DNA from: Chlorobium sp.
GTDB taxonomy: Bacteria; Bacteroidota; Chlorobiia; Chlorobiales; Chlorobiaceae
Direction of reading: 5' to 3'
Length of the DNA: 64,000 nucleotides
NCBI GenBank assembly: GCA_028277485.1
Contig: JANQGE010000041.1
Location: forward strand, 22,346-86,345
The notes below the pieces were generated by a model. That model ran no database searches, was not told the origin of the DNA, and saw nothing but the letters and a program-made list of their open reading frames with translations. The number at the start of each line of letters is the position of its first letter. Within the stretch, counting starts at the first letter, position 1. A program made the translations under genes and the position numbers. This document shows, one piece after another, positions 25,479 through 34,192 of this stretch.

Positions 25479-26675
25479 CTACAGTAGGTTATCGAGTCTT
25501 GGATGTACAATCGAGAGAATCTTTTCGGTCATGGATTGATCTGAAAAGTTCTCGATGACATGTTCCCTGCCCTTTCGACCCATTTCGGCGGCAAGTGTTG
25601 TATCGGTCAACAAGGTAATGAGCTTGCGTTTGAGCGTTTCCTGGTCGCCGTGCCGGATAACGAAGCCGGTTTCACTGTCGATGACAGCTTCATCCAGACC
25701 TCCGGTAGTGCTGACAACAACAGGCAAACCGCATGCACTGGCTTCCGGAATGACTCTTGGGAGCCCTTCTTCCTGATAATGCGGAAAATATACCGGTTCG
25801 GATGTCAAAGCAAAGACATCGGCCGCCTGCAGGAGCTTTGGCAGTTCCTCATTCCTGACAGGGCTCTGAATGACGACATGGCTTTCAAGATTCAGTTCTT
25901 TCACCAGGTGAGCTATGAGTTGCTTTTCAGGTTCCTGCGGGTGTGCAACGATCATGTAACGGACATCAGGAATCTGCTTCCGTATATCCGGCAGTGCCAT
26001 GATGATATTGCGGAATCCCTTGACGGCAATCATCCTGCCGACCGATATAATCAAAGGAAAGTTGCTGTCTATGTTGAACTGCCGTTTCCTTGCCTTCCTT
26101 TTCTCGGCATCGGGTTCGGGTCTGAACACATCGGTATTGACATTGCACCCGAGGATGACGCTTTTGCAGGAGAGGCTCGGGTACATTGAACGGGCAAGAC
26201 GATCGAGTGAACGGCTTACCGGTATGAAAAGGTCTATGGCACTCAAGATGCGATCAATTTTATTCAGGACCTTTTCTTTTTTCGGGAAAACATGTTTCGT
26301 GATATCTGTCCCGTGCGAGGAGCAGTATATCCGGAAGCCAAACAGTGGTTTCAGTTTGTGGATGACCTGCAACTCATCCCAGGTCGAAGCTATAAGTATG
26401 ACGTTTCTGCGAGTCGTGAGAAGTCTCAAGAGGTGAGGCATGCGGTATAACCAATGAAGTTTTTGCCAGTCACGCCCTTTGATATATCGGACTTTGGCTG
26501 TGGATTTGACTTTCGCGCTTCTGTGTTTTCTATCCTTGTGTGTGAGGATTACAGCATGACAGTTTAAACGTGCAAGCGTATCGAAAAGGTTTTTGGCCCA
26601 GTAGGCAATGCCGCCATGCACCCCGGGAGGATATTCTGAAGCCAGTACGATATAGAGCGTTTTATCCTTTTGCAT
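25479..26675 (-). CDS. glycosyltransferase family 4, paralogue A'
   Basis: A 398-residue GT-B enzyme starting at ATG 26675 (MQKDKTLYIVLASEYPPG). Shares PPG-x3-GGIAxWAxNL, YIKGRDWQKLHWL and YCSSHGTDITK with the gene at 20829-22007, so the two arose by duplication. The donor domain includes ISVGRMIAVKGFRNIIMAL and EEGLPRVIPEASACGLPVVV. Confidence 0.88.
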   Translation of the reverse strand: MQKDKTLYIVLASEYPPGVHGGIAYWAKNLFDTLARLNCHAVILTHKDRKHRSAKVKSTAKVRYIKGRDWQKLHWLYRMPHLLRLLTTRRNVILIASTWDELQVIHKLKPLFGFRIYCSSHGTDITKHVFPKKEKVLNKIDRILSAIDLFIPVSRSLDRLARSMYPSLSCKSVILGCNVNTDVFRPEPDAEKRKARKRQFNIDSNFPLIISVGRMIAVKGFRNIIMALPDIRKQIPDVRYMIVAHPQEPEKQLIAHLVKELNLESHVVIQSPVRNEELPKLLQAADVFALTSEPVYFPHYQEEGLPRVIPEASACGLPVVVSTTGGLDEAVIDSETGFVIRHGDQETLKRKLITLLTDTTLAAEMGRKGREHVIENFSDQSMTEKILSIVHPRLDNLL

Positions 26676-26800
26676 GGTTTGGCTGGGAGACAACCTGTTT
26701 TTCAAAGTTTCGAGGTTTTTCCTGTTCCGTTAATGCATGCCGGGCAGGTTGTATAGCTTACTATGTACGTAAAAATGACGGTTGTTGAAAGAGGAGTGAT

Positions 26801-27838
26801 TTACTGATGTAACAGCTTTTTGACGGCGCTGATGACGGCTTCGGGTGCAATATCCTTTACAAATTCTGTAGGTGAGATTACAAGCTCGTGATCAGTCAGG
26901 AACGGCTGGAAGCGGGTCCGGTGCTGCGGGGCTTTAACGTACAAGCCCACAACCGGAGTTTGTTTGCTCGATGCCACATGGACCAGTGAAGTGTCGGGAG
27001 TGATAAGCAGTTGAAGTTTGTCGACAATCAAGCCGGCTTCATAAAGATTTGACGTTGACGGCGACGTAAGAATATTCGGAAATGAACGCTCGAGTTTTGT
27101 TTTTCCTTCAAGATCGGCGGGGGAGCTGAGAACAACAATGCGCCGGTCCGGAAAGACGTTGACAAGCGCTTTCCAATTTTCATCTGTCCAGTACCGGGTA
27201 GGCCATCCTGCGCTTATGTTGATGCCAAGAGCACCTTTTAGGCCGGGAATTTCAAGAAATTGCTCGATCTTTTTTGAAACCGGTTTGGGCGGTAGATAAG
27301 GGCGGCATGATTCAGCCGGTACCGGTTTGCCGAGGATCGCCATAAGGCCGCAATTTTTCAGGGGAATAGGGCTGTGGTAATCGATATCGATCAGATAGTC
27401 GTAAAGACCTTCATGGAAATGGCTTGCTATGCCGGTTCTGCAGCGGGCCCTGATCAACAGGGAGTGAATGAGAAAGGTTCTTGACGGATGATCTTTGGTA
27501 TTGAAAAGCAGGTCGAATTTTTGATGGAGAATGCTTTTGATGTAAGTTATCTGATTTCCTTTTGCAAAATGAATTGCCGTGACATTGGGGTCGGTGCTGA
27601 AAAAATCGGTTACAGCCTTGCTGAATGTGACGAGATGGATAGCGGTTTCAGGAAACTCTTTTTTGAGGTTTTTCAGAAGGGGAGTGAGCAGGATTGCATC
27701 GCCGTACTTTTCCTGTGCAAGAATGGCAATCGTGTTGAGAGGGCCGTTATAGCTCGATCGATAAGGTGGCAGGTTCCGAAGCGTCTGTAGGGTTCTTGCA
27801 AGGACCTGTCGGAAAACCCGTTTTTTTTTCGTACTCAT
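26801..27838 (-). CDS. glycosyltransferase family 9 (heptosyltransferase-like)
   Basis: A 345-residue protein of the ADP-heptose:LPS heptosyltransferase family. Motifs: EKYGDAILLTPLLKNLKKEF near the N-terminus, GINISAGWPTRYWTDENWKAL for the nucleotide-sugar site, and ITPDTSLVHVASSKQTPVVG, which is diagnostic of GT9. It probably adds heptose or a related sugar to the lipopolysaccharide core. Its start overlaps the upstream GT4 stop by four bases. Confidence 0.88.
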   Translation of the reverse strand: MSTKKKRVFRQVLARTLQTLRNLPPYRSSYNGPLNTIAILAQEKYGDAILLTPLLKNLKKEFPETAIHLVTFSKAVTDFFSTDPNVTAIHFAKGNQITYIKSILHQKFDLLFNTKDHPSRTFLIHSLLIRARCRTGIASHFHEGLYDYLIDIDYHSPIPLKNCGLMAILGKPVPAESCRPYLPPKPVSKKIEQFLEIPGLKGALGINISAGWPTRYWTDENWKALVNVFPDRRIVVLSSPADLEGKTKLERSFPNILTSPSTSNLYEAGLIVDKLQLLITPDTSLVHVASSKQTPVVGLYVKAPQHRTRFQPFLTDHELVISPTEFVKDIAPEAVISAVKKLLHQ

Positions 27839-28923
27839 GGTTTCGCACTTTCGAGTTTCGACAGCAGATAGGTTTCAAGGGCATCGGTCATCCGCTCCAT
27901 GGTAAAATATTTGCTGACTCGTTCTTTGCCGGCTTTTCCGAATGCTCGTAGTTTTTCGTGATTGTCAATGAGCGAACCAATAGTGTTTGCCAATGCGGCC
28001 GGGTCGGCAGGAGGAACAATCAGGCCGGTTTTGCCATCTTGCATGAGTTCCCTTGCGCCATTGACATCGGTGGCTATAACCGGTTTTGCCATTGCCATCG
28101 CTTCCATCACGACGTTTGGCATGCCTTCGAAAAGCGAAGCAAGCACAAACAGGTCGCATCCATCGAGCCGGGGATAGATATCGGGTTTGAAGCCTTCAAA
28201 CACAAAAGATTTCTCCAGTCCGGCGGCCTTAACCTGCGCCATGAGCGCCGGCTCGATTTTTCCTTCGCCGGAAACAACAAAAGCAAGGTCGTTTCGTTGC
28301 TGCCCGAGAATACGCGCGGCTTCAATCAGATAATTGAATCCTTTCTGTTCAGCCAGACGTCCGGCGCTGTAAATGATTTTTTTCCCTGGAAAGCCGGAAG
28401 AAAAATCATGGGGGGAGACATGTTCAGGAATGACAATGCCGTTGTAGATGACCTTCACGAATTCCTTGTTGAACCATCCATACGCGGCATAAGCGTGTTT
28501 GATGGTTTCGCTGTTGGTGATAACGCCGTCTGTCAGTCTGGTCAGGGTGAAACGGTGTTTCCATTTTCTGCTGCACAGGAGCATCCCGTGCCGGGCCAGA
28601 ACAACCGGTGTTCGGGCGATCCTTGCAGCCAAACCCGCAACTCTCACATCCTTGTTGAGATTGCAGATGAGGATATCGATGAAGTTTTTTTTCAGAAACA
28701 AGGCGATTCGCAAGGTTGCAAGCGGGCTGATATCCGAGTGGATTTCGATCACCGTTGTCGGGACGCCCGCCTGAACGGCGTATTCGAGAATGCGTGACTT
28801 TTTCCTGCTGGCCAGAACAACACGGTGGCCTCTTTTGAGAAGGCCTTTTGCGGCATGTACCATCCATTTTTCACCACCTCCAAATTTGTGCCGACCTATC
28901 GAGTTCATAAAGAGAATGTTCAT
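27835..28923 (-). CDS. glycosyltransferase family 4, paralogue B1
   Basis: A 362-residue GT-B enzyme starting MNILFMNSIGRHKFGGGEKW. The donor domain has IIYSAGRLAEQKGFNYLIEA and SLFEGMPNVVMEAMAMAKPV. Overlaps both neighbours by four bases (ATGA at each end), showing strict co-translation with paralogue B2 and the heptosyltransferase. The shared start MN(I/V)LF-N-S with two further genes suggests tandem duplication. Confidence 0.9.
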   Translation of the reverse strand: MNILFMNSIGRHKFGGGEKWMVHAAKGLLKRGHRVVLASRKKSRILEYAVQAGVPTTVIEIHSDISPLATLRIALFLKKNFIDILICNLNKDVRVAGLAARIARTPVVLARHGMLLCSRKWKHRFTLTRLTDGVITNSETIKHAYAAYGWFNKEFVKVIYNGIVIPEHVSPHDFSSGFPGKKIIYSAGRLAEQKGFNYLIEAARILGQQRNDLAFVVSGEGKIEPALMAQVKAAGLEKSFVFEGFKPDIYPRLDGCDLFVLASLFEGMPNVVMEAMAMAKPVIATDVNGARELMQDGKTGLIVPPADPAALANTIGSLIDNHEKLRAFGKAGKERVSKYFTMERMTDALETYLLSKLESAKP

Positions 28924-30002
28924 AAACGGTACTTTGTCTTCTGCAGGTCTGTACAGAAGTCGGTGATTTGCCTGGTCATTTCCGGAATCGAGAACATCTC
29001 TGTTACCGTTTTGGAGATTTCACCTGCTGTTTTTTCAAGCAGTGCAGGTTGTGTGTAGAGGCGCAGCAAAACATCGGCAAGTTGCTGTTCGTCTCCGTAT
29101 TCGAGAAGAAAGCCGTTTTTTCCCTCCTGAATCACCGTGGTTATACCGCCTCCCGAGGCAGTGCTTATGATGGCGTTGTTCAGCAGGGCGGCTTCCAGGA
29201 GGGCGTTGGAAATGCCCTCGTTCTGTGATGTCATTGCAAAAACGTCTCCGGCGCGAAGAAACGGATACGGGTTGTCAAGAAAACCGGTAAAGATAACGTA
29301 GTTATCGATATGGAGTGATTCGGCAAGTTTTTGGAGGCTTTCTTTCAAAACACCCTCTCCTATGATGACAAGTCCTGCGTTGTCGACTGCGGAGTTTCTC
29401 ATGAACCGTGCAAAGCCCCTGAGAAGCATGTCAAAACCCTTCCTGCGAGTTAATTTACCCATTGCAGAGACGGTAAAGCGGAACGGGAGTTCTATTGCCT
29501 GTTTTCCGGCCAGTTTGATGATTTCATCCCTGTCGAGACCATTATGGATGACCTTTATTCTTTCCGGTTCCCTGAATCCGGATTCCAGCAGCTTTTCCCT
29601 GATCGGTTCGGCGTTGACAATTACGCCGTCGGCAAGTTTGTTGAAAATAAATGTCTGAAAAAAACTGTTTTTCAGGTCTCTGACGATGCCGAGGCGCAGT
29701 ACGTTGATACACCCGCAGGCCCTGCTGACGATGCCGGCAAGCGTGTAATCCTTGCGTTTGGAAGGAATAAGTACCTCGATATGGTTTTTCTCTACGAACG
29801 TTTTGAGTTTGATGATTGTCTCCAAGTCGGCTTCGTGACGATAAGGGAGGCGTATTTTGGGAACGGGGACGCGATTTCCCACAATATCGTGCCGGTAAGC
29901 CAGAAATACCCGGTGCTCGCGGCTTAACGCTGTCGCAGCAAGCCGGACCCATTTTTCGTTCCCTCCCCATGCACGGGCGGAATTCATGAAAAGTACGTTC
30001 AT
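28920..30002 (-). CDS. glycosyltransferase family 4, paralogue B2
   Basis: A 360-residue GT-B enzyme starting MNVLFMNSARAWGGNEKWVR. Strongly similar to paralogue B3 (30985-32055) along the N-terminal domain: SARxWGGxEKW, IVGxxxxxxKxRLP, VLIPSKRKDYTLAGI and LADGVIVNAEPI. The donor site is SQNEGISNALLEAALLNNAI. Likely acts on the lipopolysaccharide core or an outer glycan. Confidence 0.9.
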   Translation of the reverse strand: MNVLFMNSARAWGGNEKWVRLAATALSREHRVFLAYRHDIVGNRVPVPKIRLPYRHEADLETIIKLKTFVEKNHIEVLIPSKRKDYTLAGIVSRACGCINVLRLGIVRDLKNSFFQTFIFNKLADGVIVNAEPIREKLLESGFREPERIKVIHNGLDRDEIIKLAGKQAIELPFRFTVSAMGKLTRRKGFDMLLRGFARFMRNSAVDNAGLVIIGEGVLKESLQKLAESLHIDNYVIFTGFLDNPYPFLRAGDVFAMTSQNEGISNALLEAALLNNAIISTASGGGITTVIQEGKNGFLLEYGDEQQLADVLLRLYTQPALLEKTAGEISKTVTEMFSIPEMTRQITDFCTDLQKTKYRL

Positions 30003-30069
30003 TCCTTGCTTTGGTCAATCATCGTTCCAGCCATGACATCAAACCGTTTTCCCTCTGTCGGATTCAGAT

Positions 30070-30186
30070 GGGCACCTTGATTTGCTGCGTGCCCTGATTG
30101 CTTCGCTGGCTGGATAGAAGAGGGTTCCTGTGCTCCGCCCGCATCGTACTCAGGTCGCTCACGACAATTTACAGAAATAGAGCGGG
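30070..30186. mobile_element. GGGCACCTCTA-family repeat, diverged copy
   Basis: Opens with gggcaccttg, contains gccctgattgcttcgctggc, gctccgcccgcatcg and gctcacgacaattta, and ends agaaatagagc. Its ends are less well preserved than in the copy at 55608. It occupies the divergent region between paralogue B2 and the YrbL-like gene; the remaining sequence to 30387 is AT-rich and likely holds the promoter of that gene. Confidence 0.7.
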
Positions 30187-30387
30187 GAATATTAATAAAA
30201 AAGGGTTGTCCGGAGATGACGGAAAAAAGCCGATTGCCCAAAATCGCTTCGTTTAAATCCTTGGCGCACTGACGGTATTCAGCTCCTACAAAATATTTTT
30301 GAGAATTTTAAATTTTGTTTGTTAAATGTACGTTAAAACATTTTTTTGCCATATGAGGAAAATCATCCACGAACTTTTCTTGATACA

Positions 30388-30990
30388 ATGATCGATCTTA
30401 GAGATGCCCGTCTGGTTGGAAAAGGCTCATCGAGATTTTGCTACGTGCATCCTGAGGATGACAGCAAATGCATCAAAGTTTATACCAGAAGCCGTTCGGC
30501 TGCTCCCAGAGAGCTGAAATACTATCGTCTTTATGAGAGGAGAAGGATTTCTTGGGAGATGATGGCAAGAAATTATGGTACCGTACAGACTTCCGAAGGG
30601 AAAGGTTGGGTTTTCGGGCTTGTGAGGGATTTTGACGGGGGAATATCGAAAACCCTGGGACATTGCCTGCAGACCGAGGAAACAACTCCGGATGCCGAGG
30701 CTTTGCTCAGGGTAATGGAAGTTTTCAGGGATTACCTTGTAAGGGAGCGTATAATAGTCTGGGAACTGAAAGCGGACAACCTGCTTTATCAGCGTTCCAG
30801 TCAGGATGCAGGGAAAATTGTCCTCGTGGACGGAGTGGGTAACAACGAGTTTCTTCCCATTGCAAATTATTCGAACATTTTCGCAAAGAGAACATTGTCT
30901 CGAAAATGGCGTAAATTTCTTCACCATCTATGGCGAGGCTATTCACATAATCCTGTAGTACGAGAGGTTGTTACGCGCCTGGACTCATGA
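30388..30990 (+). CDS. yrbL: YrbL family protein (protein-kinase-like fold)
   Basis: A 200-residue protein starting MIDLRDARLVGKGSSRFCYV. The start at 30388 is chosen over 30346 because Escherichia coli YrbL, as I recall it, begins at the equivalent point. The kinase-like features are a glycine-rich start, the ATP-lysine equivalent in CIKVY (Lys30), the catalytic-loop equivalent ELKADNLLY (Glu126 to Asn131) and the metal-binding Asp148 in LVDGVG. The usual HRD aspartate is Glu here. YrbL belongs to the PhoP-regulated, kinase-fold group related to LPS core kinases. Lying opposite a run of core glycosyltransferases, it may phosphorylate a core sugar; that is inference. The 3' end overlaps paralogue B3 by six bases. 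Confidence 0.82.
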   Translation: MIDLRDARLVGKGSSRFCYVHPEDDSKCIKVYTRSRSAAPRELKYYRLYERRRISWEMMARNYGTVQTSEGKGWVFGLVRDFDGGISKTLGHCLQTEETTPDAEALLRVMEVFRDYLVRERIIVWELKADNLLYQRSSQDAGKIVLVDGVGNNEFLPIANYSNIFAKRTLSRKWRKFLHHLWRGYSHNPVVREVVTRLDS

Positions 30991-32055
30991 TGTTTCTGAC
31001 AGGGTTTCTGCCAGGAATTCAGTGATGTGTTGTTCCATTGCATGCATGGAAAACTGTTCCCTGACCCGCTTGGCGGCCCTGGCTGCTATGTTGTCTCTGA
31101 GACCGGGGTTTCTGTAGAGTTCTATCAGCACTTCCGCAAGTTTTTCTTCGTCGCCGTAGTCCAGAAGGAAGCCGTTTTCACCGTTGCGGATGGCCTCCTC
31201 CGATCCTCCTGCCCGGGTGCTGACCGGTGCGTTTCCAAGATACATTGCCTCGAGAAGGGCATTGGGTATTCCCTCGTTAACGGAGGTCATGGCGAAGACA
31301 TCGCTTGAGGCCAGGCGGGGAAACGGGTTTTGCAGGAATCCGGTGAATTCTACGCGATTGTCGATGTTCAGGGTTTCGGCAAGTGTATGGAACGTTTTTT
31401 TCTCGGAACCGTCTCCTATGATGACAAGACCTGCATCCACGCCGGGAAGGAACTCGAGAAACCGGGCGAACCCCCGGATGAGAAAATCAAAACCCTTGCG
31501 GGAAGTAAGGGTTCCGACAGCCGTAATCGTGAATGCGTACGGTTTTTCCACGGGAAAAAGATTCATGCGGTCGATGTTTTCCGTGTCCAGTCCGTTATAG
31601 ATAACCCGGATCTTTTCTTCTTGCATAAACAGGGCATGCATCAGCTCATCCTTGATTTTTCTGGCGTTTACTATGATGCCGTCAGCCAGTGTGTGATAGA
31701 TGAGCCGGTGGAAAACCGGGATCTTCAGCCGCCGTGTTATCCCGAGCCGCAGGATGTTCCTGATGCCGCATATTTTTGCGGCGATGCCCGCGAGGACGTA
31801 ATCCTTGCGTTTGGTAGGGACGAGAATCTCGATGTTTTCCTTTTTTATGATCTGTACGATCCGGGCAAGTGAGTACGCATCGATATGGCTGACGCAGGGG
31901 AGGCGGTATTTGGTGATGGTGAAGGCGTCACCGACAATGTTTTTTCTATAGACCAGACAGACCTTGTGCGTATCTGCAAGGGATTCCGCGGCCATGCGTG
32001 TCCACTTTTCGGTGCCGCCCCAGGTTCTTGCTGAATTAATGAATAAGATATTCAT
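30985..32055 (-). CDS. glycosyltransferase family 4, paralogue B3
   Basis: A 356-residue GT-B enzyme. The ATG at 32055 (MNILFINSARTWGGTEKWTR) is selected; the extension to 32109 comes from a dispersed repeat. Same family as B1 and B2, with EILVPTKRKDYVLAGIAAK and LADGIIVNARKIKDE, donor loop SVNEGIPNALLEAMYLGNAP. It is separated from the other two by the YrbL gene on the opposite strand. Confidence 0.9.
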   Translation of the reverse strand: MNILFINSARTWGGTEKWTRMAAESLADTHKVCLVYRKNIVGDAFTITKYRLPCVSHIDAYSLARIVQIIKKENIEILVPTKRKDYVLAGIAAKICGIRNILRLGITRRLKIPVFHRLIYHTLADGIIVNARKIKDELMHALFMQEEKIRVIYNGLDTENIDRMNLFPVEKPYAFTITAVGTLTSRKGFDFLIRGFARFLEFLPGVDAGLVIIGDGSEKKTFHTLAETLNIDNRVEFTGFLQNPFPRLASSDVFAMTSVNEGIPNALLEAMYLGNAPVSTRAGGSEEAIRNGENGFLLDYGDEEKLAEVLIELYRNPGLRDNIAARAAKRVREQFSMHAMEQHITEFLAETLSETS

Positions 32056-32081
32056 GAGGATTGTATCAGGGAACCGGCGCC

Positions 32082-32300
32082 CTAACCTGAATAATTCATG
32101 AGAGTTCAAACACCTGGACTGGAGAAATAGACGGATTCAAGGTTCAAGATTGAAAATTCAAGGATAGATTTTCCGACCCCTGATTTCCGATTATTTCTTT
32201 CGGGGTTCGCCGTCGGAATCGGTATCGGGAATCGAAACATTCCGCAATCATTTTCGACCCCGAAACCCGATACCGACCCCGATTTCCGACTCAAGGATCG
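32082..32300. repeat. composite repeat flanking the four-helix-bundle gene (3' side)
   Basis: From left: cctgaataattcatgagag, TTCAAGG heptamers, ttcggggttcgccgtcggaa, then CGACCCCGAAACCCGATACCGACCCCGATTTCCGA, which abuts the 3' end of the four-helix-bundle gene. The last segment is the constant right flank of the heptamer blocks elsewhere. Confidence 0.85.
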
Positions 32301-32307
32301 TTGTCAT

Positions 32308-32694
32308 TTACTTCGGATTCATATTCGGCTGTATCCTCCTGAATCGAGTATCCTCTTCCGCGCCCAGTTTCGTCAGCATTGCGACAATTCGATCAAGTAA
32401 CTGTTTGCCATAGGTATTATTATCTCCTGAAAGAGCGCCGCATACTTCAAGAACATCCTGAATTGCAGCGCATTCCAGTGCCGAGCTGCGAGCTATTTCG
32501 AAAAACCTTCTTCGATCACCATTTGTGGCTTTACCATTACCTTCTGCAATGTTCAGAGGAATTGCTTGGGATGCCCTTAATAGTTGTTCTTTGGCATTTC
32601 TGTGACCCTTGAGTTTTTCACAAAGAAGGTAAGACCAACCAACATACTCAAGGGCAACACGATAAACATTCAGTTGTTCATGTCCAAAGCTCAT
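32308..32694 (-). CDS. four-helix-bundle protein (23S rRNA IVP / Avd-like family)
   Basis: A 128-residue helical protein. The ATG at 32694 gives MSFGHEQLNVYRVALEYVGW, the characteristic start of the family (Pfam PF05635 / TIGR02436 by recall), with RASQAIPLNIAEGNGKATNG and FFEIARSSALECAAIQDVLE. Homologues occur in intervening sequences of 23S rRNA genes and resemble Avd, the accessory protein of diversity-generating retroelements; a basic pore for nucleic-acid binding is known for Avd. The gene lies exactly between the constant motifs gacggcgaaccccgaaag (upstream) and gagtcggaaatcggggtcgg (downstream), which are adjacent in most other repeat blocks. A frameshifted fragment lies at 37.2 kb. 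Confidence 0.88.
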   Translation of the reverse strand: MSFGHEQLNVYRVALEYVGWSYLLCEKLKGHRNAKEQLLRASQAIPLNIAEGNGKATNGDRRRFFEIARSSALECAAIQDVLEVCGALSGDNNTYGKQLLDRIVAMLTKLGAEEDTRFRRIQPNMNPK

Positions 32695-32699
32695 ATCGT

Positions 32700-32895
32700 T
32701 GAGTTTGTATTTCTTTCGGGGTTCGCCGTCGGCCCTGTGAAATATCCGGTTTGATTTCACGGGGGGATCGGTAATCGATCTTTTCTCTAATGCCAACTGC
32801 GAACTTCTTGTCTTGTCACTCGTCACTTGTCACTACTCTTCCGACCCCGATTCCCGATTAAGTTTTTTTCTTCCTTTGGTGAATTATTCGGGCTA
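32700..32895. repeat. composite repeat flanking the four-helix-bundle gene (5' side)
   Basis: Reads tttcggggttcgccgtcgg, the GTGAAAT...ATTTCAC hairpin (32735-32760) also found at 20657-20680, ggatcggtaatcgatctttt, aatgccaactgcgaacttct, TTGTCACTCGTCACTTGTCACT, CCGACCCCGATTCCCGATTA and ggtgaattattcgggcta. Confidence 0.85.
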
Positions 32896-33010
32896 AATAG
32901 AGGTGCCTTAATGCATTATAACAGATTGTTTTTAATTAATTTACTATTATTAAGCTTTTGTTGAAACGCTCAGTTTAGGTTCCTCTATGAAGCAGGAGGC
33001 TATAAATCAC

Positions 33011-33934
33011 ATGTATCGTTCCCTGAAAAACAAAAACGTTGTTTTTTACTGGACCAGCATGGTGCTGCTGGTTGTTCTTGTGCTGTACCCTTTGTTTGGG
33101 GAGGTGATGATGTCGCTCGTGATGCAGGGTTTCGGGACCGAAGATTCGATCTTGCGGTTTGACGGGGAGACGCTTCTGGCAATCCGCATCGTTCAGGTGT
33201 TCGGACAGGTTTTGCTGCTTTGTCTGCCTGTTTTTTTTCTGGCAAGGTTTCACACCGGGGATAAAAGTCCTTTTTCTTGGAAGAATCTTGAATTTTTAGG
33301 GATTGGACAACGGATTTGGTGGTCAGGAATTCTTCTTTCTGTTGTGGGTGTGTTGCTGCTGCAGCCATCCATATATGCCGTGACGGCGCTTATCGGTTAT
33401 CTTCTTCCTTATCTCGGTGAATTCGGCAGAAGTCTTCTTGAAAGCCAGGAACAGCTCGAATGTTTTCTGATCTTTTTTGCCGGGGCGGATTCTTTGGCTG
33501 AATTCCTTGCTGTAGCTGTTGTGATTGCTGTAATCCCCGCAGTCTGCGAGGAGGTTTTTTTCAGGGGCTATATTCAGAAAAACTATATGGATTCGTTGTC
33601 TCCCGTCAGTGGTATTCTGCTTACGGGTTTTGTTTTCGGCCTGTTCCATCTGAGCCCTGCCAATCTGTTGCCGCTGACTTTCATGGGCTGGTATCTGGGC
33701 TATGTATACTATAAAACGCAGAATCTGCTTGTACCGGTCATGGTTCATTTCTGCAACAATTTTTTATCCCTTGCCATGCTGCAGCTGCAGAGAAATAAAA
33801 CGGGCATTGCTGAAGACCCGGTGATCACAGCCCCAACAACTGGGTGGGTTATCCTTTCTGTTGCAGTTTCCTTGTTGCTGTTTGCGTTTGTAATGCGGAG
33901 TTTGAACCGGCTGTATTCGGTCAAGAGCATCTGA
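33011..33934 (+). CDS. CPBP family intramembrane metalloprotease
   Basis: An integral membrane protein with about eight hydrophobic helices. The Abi/CAAX protease motifs are present: CEEVFFRGYI (the paired Glu at residues 180-181 from this start, 188-189 from the longer one), FGLFHLSP and VHFCNN. An AGGAGG at 32994-32999 favours the ATG at 33011; a Met eight codons upstream (32987) is in frame but borders a dispersed repeat. The family cleaves within membranes; substrate unknown. Confidence 0.87.
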   Translation: MYRSLKNKNVVFYWTSMVLLVVLVLYPLFGEVMMSLVMQGFGTEDSILRFDGETLLAIRIVQVFGQVLLLCLPVFFLARFHTGDKSPFSWKNLEFLGIGQRIWWSGILLSVVGVLLLQPSIYAVTALIGYLLPYLGEFGRSLLESQEQLECFLIFFAGADSLAEFLAVAVVIAVIPAVCEEVFFRGYIQKNYMDSLSPVSGILLTGFVFGLFHLSPANLLPLTFMGWYLGYVYYKTQNLLVPVMVHFCNNFLSLAMLQLQRNKTGIAEDPVITAPTTGWVILSVAVSLLLFAFVMRSLNRLYSVKSI

Positions 33935-33984
33935 GGTTGGCTTTCTGCTGTTGATTGTGGAGGTTTTTTTGTAGTATTCATCAC

Positions 33985-34145
33985 CCGGGATCGGGGAACC
34001 AGTAGGCAGTTCGCAGTAGGCAGTAGGCAAAAGAATAGTGACAAGTGACGAGTAACAAGTGACAAGACAAGAAGTTCGCAGTTGGCATTAGAGAAAAGAT
34101 CGATTACCGAATCCCGATTACCGATAGCGACGGCGAATTCCGAAG
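33985..34145. repeat. heptamer-repeat block before cdsA
   Basis: CAGTAGG CAGTTCG CAGTAGG CAGTAGG units, GTGACAA GTGACGA GTAACAA GTGACAA units, aagaagttcgcagttggcat, then CGATTACCGAATCCCGATTACCGATAG and gacggcgaattccgaag. It fills the gap and contributes a false upstream extension of the cdsA frame. Confidence 0.85.
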
Positions 34146-34192
34146 GAAGGGAGAGCGTGCTTGGCAGAAAGCCGTTCTTGCAAAATGTATTC

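Noticed and set aside
27958..28797. 279-codon plus-strand frame across a GT4 gene
   Set aside because: Antisense to a glycosyltransferase with clear motifs and four-base overlaps on both sides; no domain seen.
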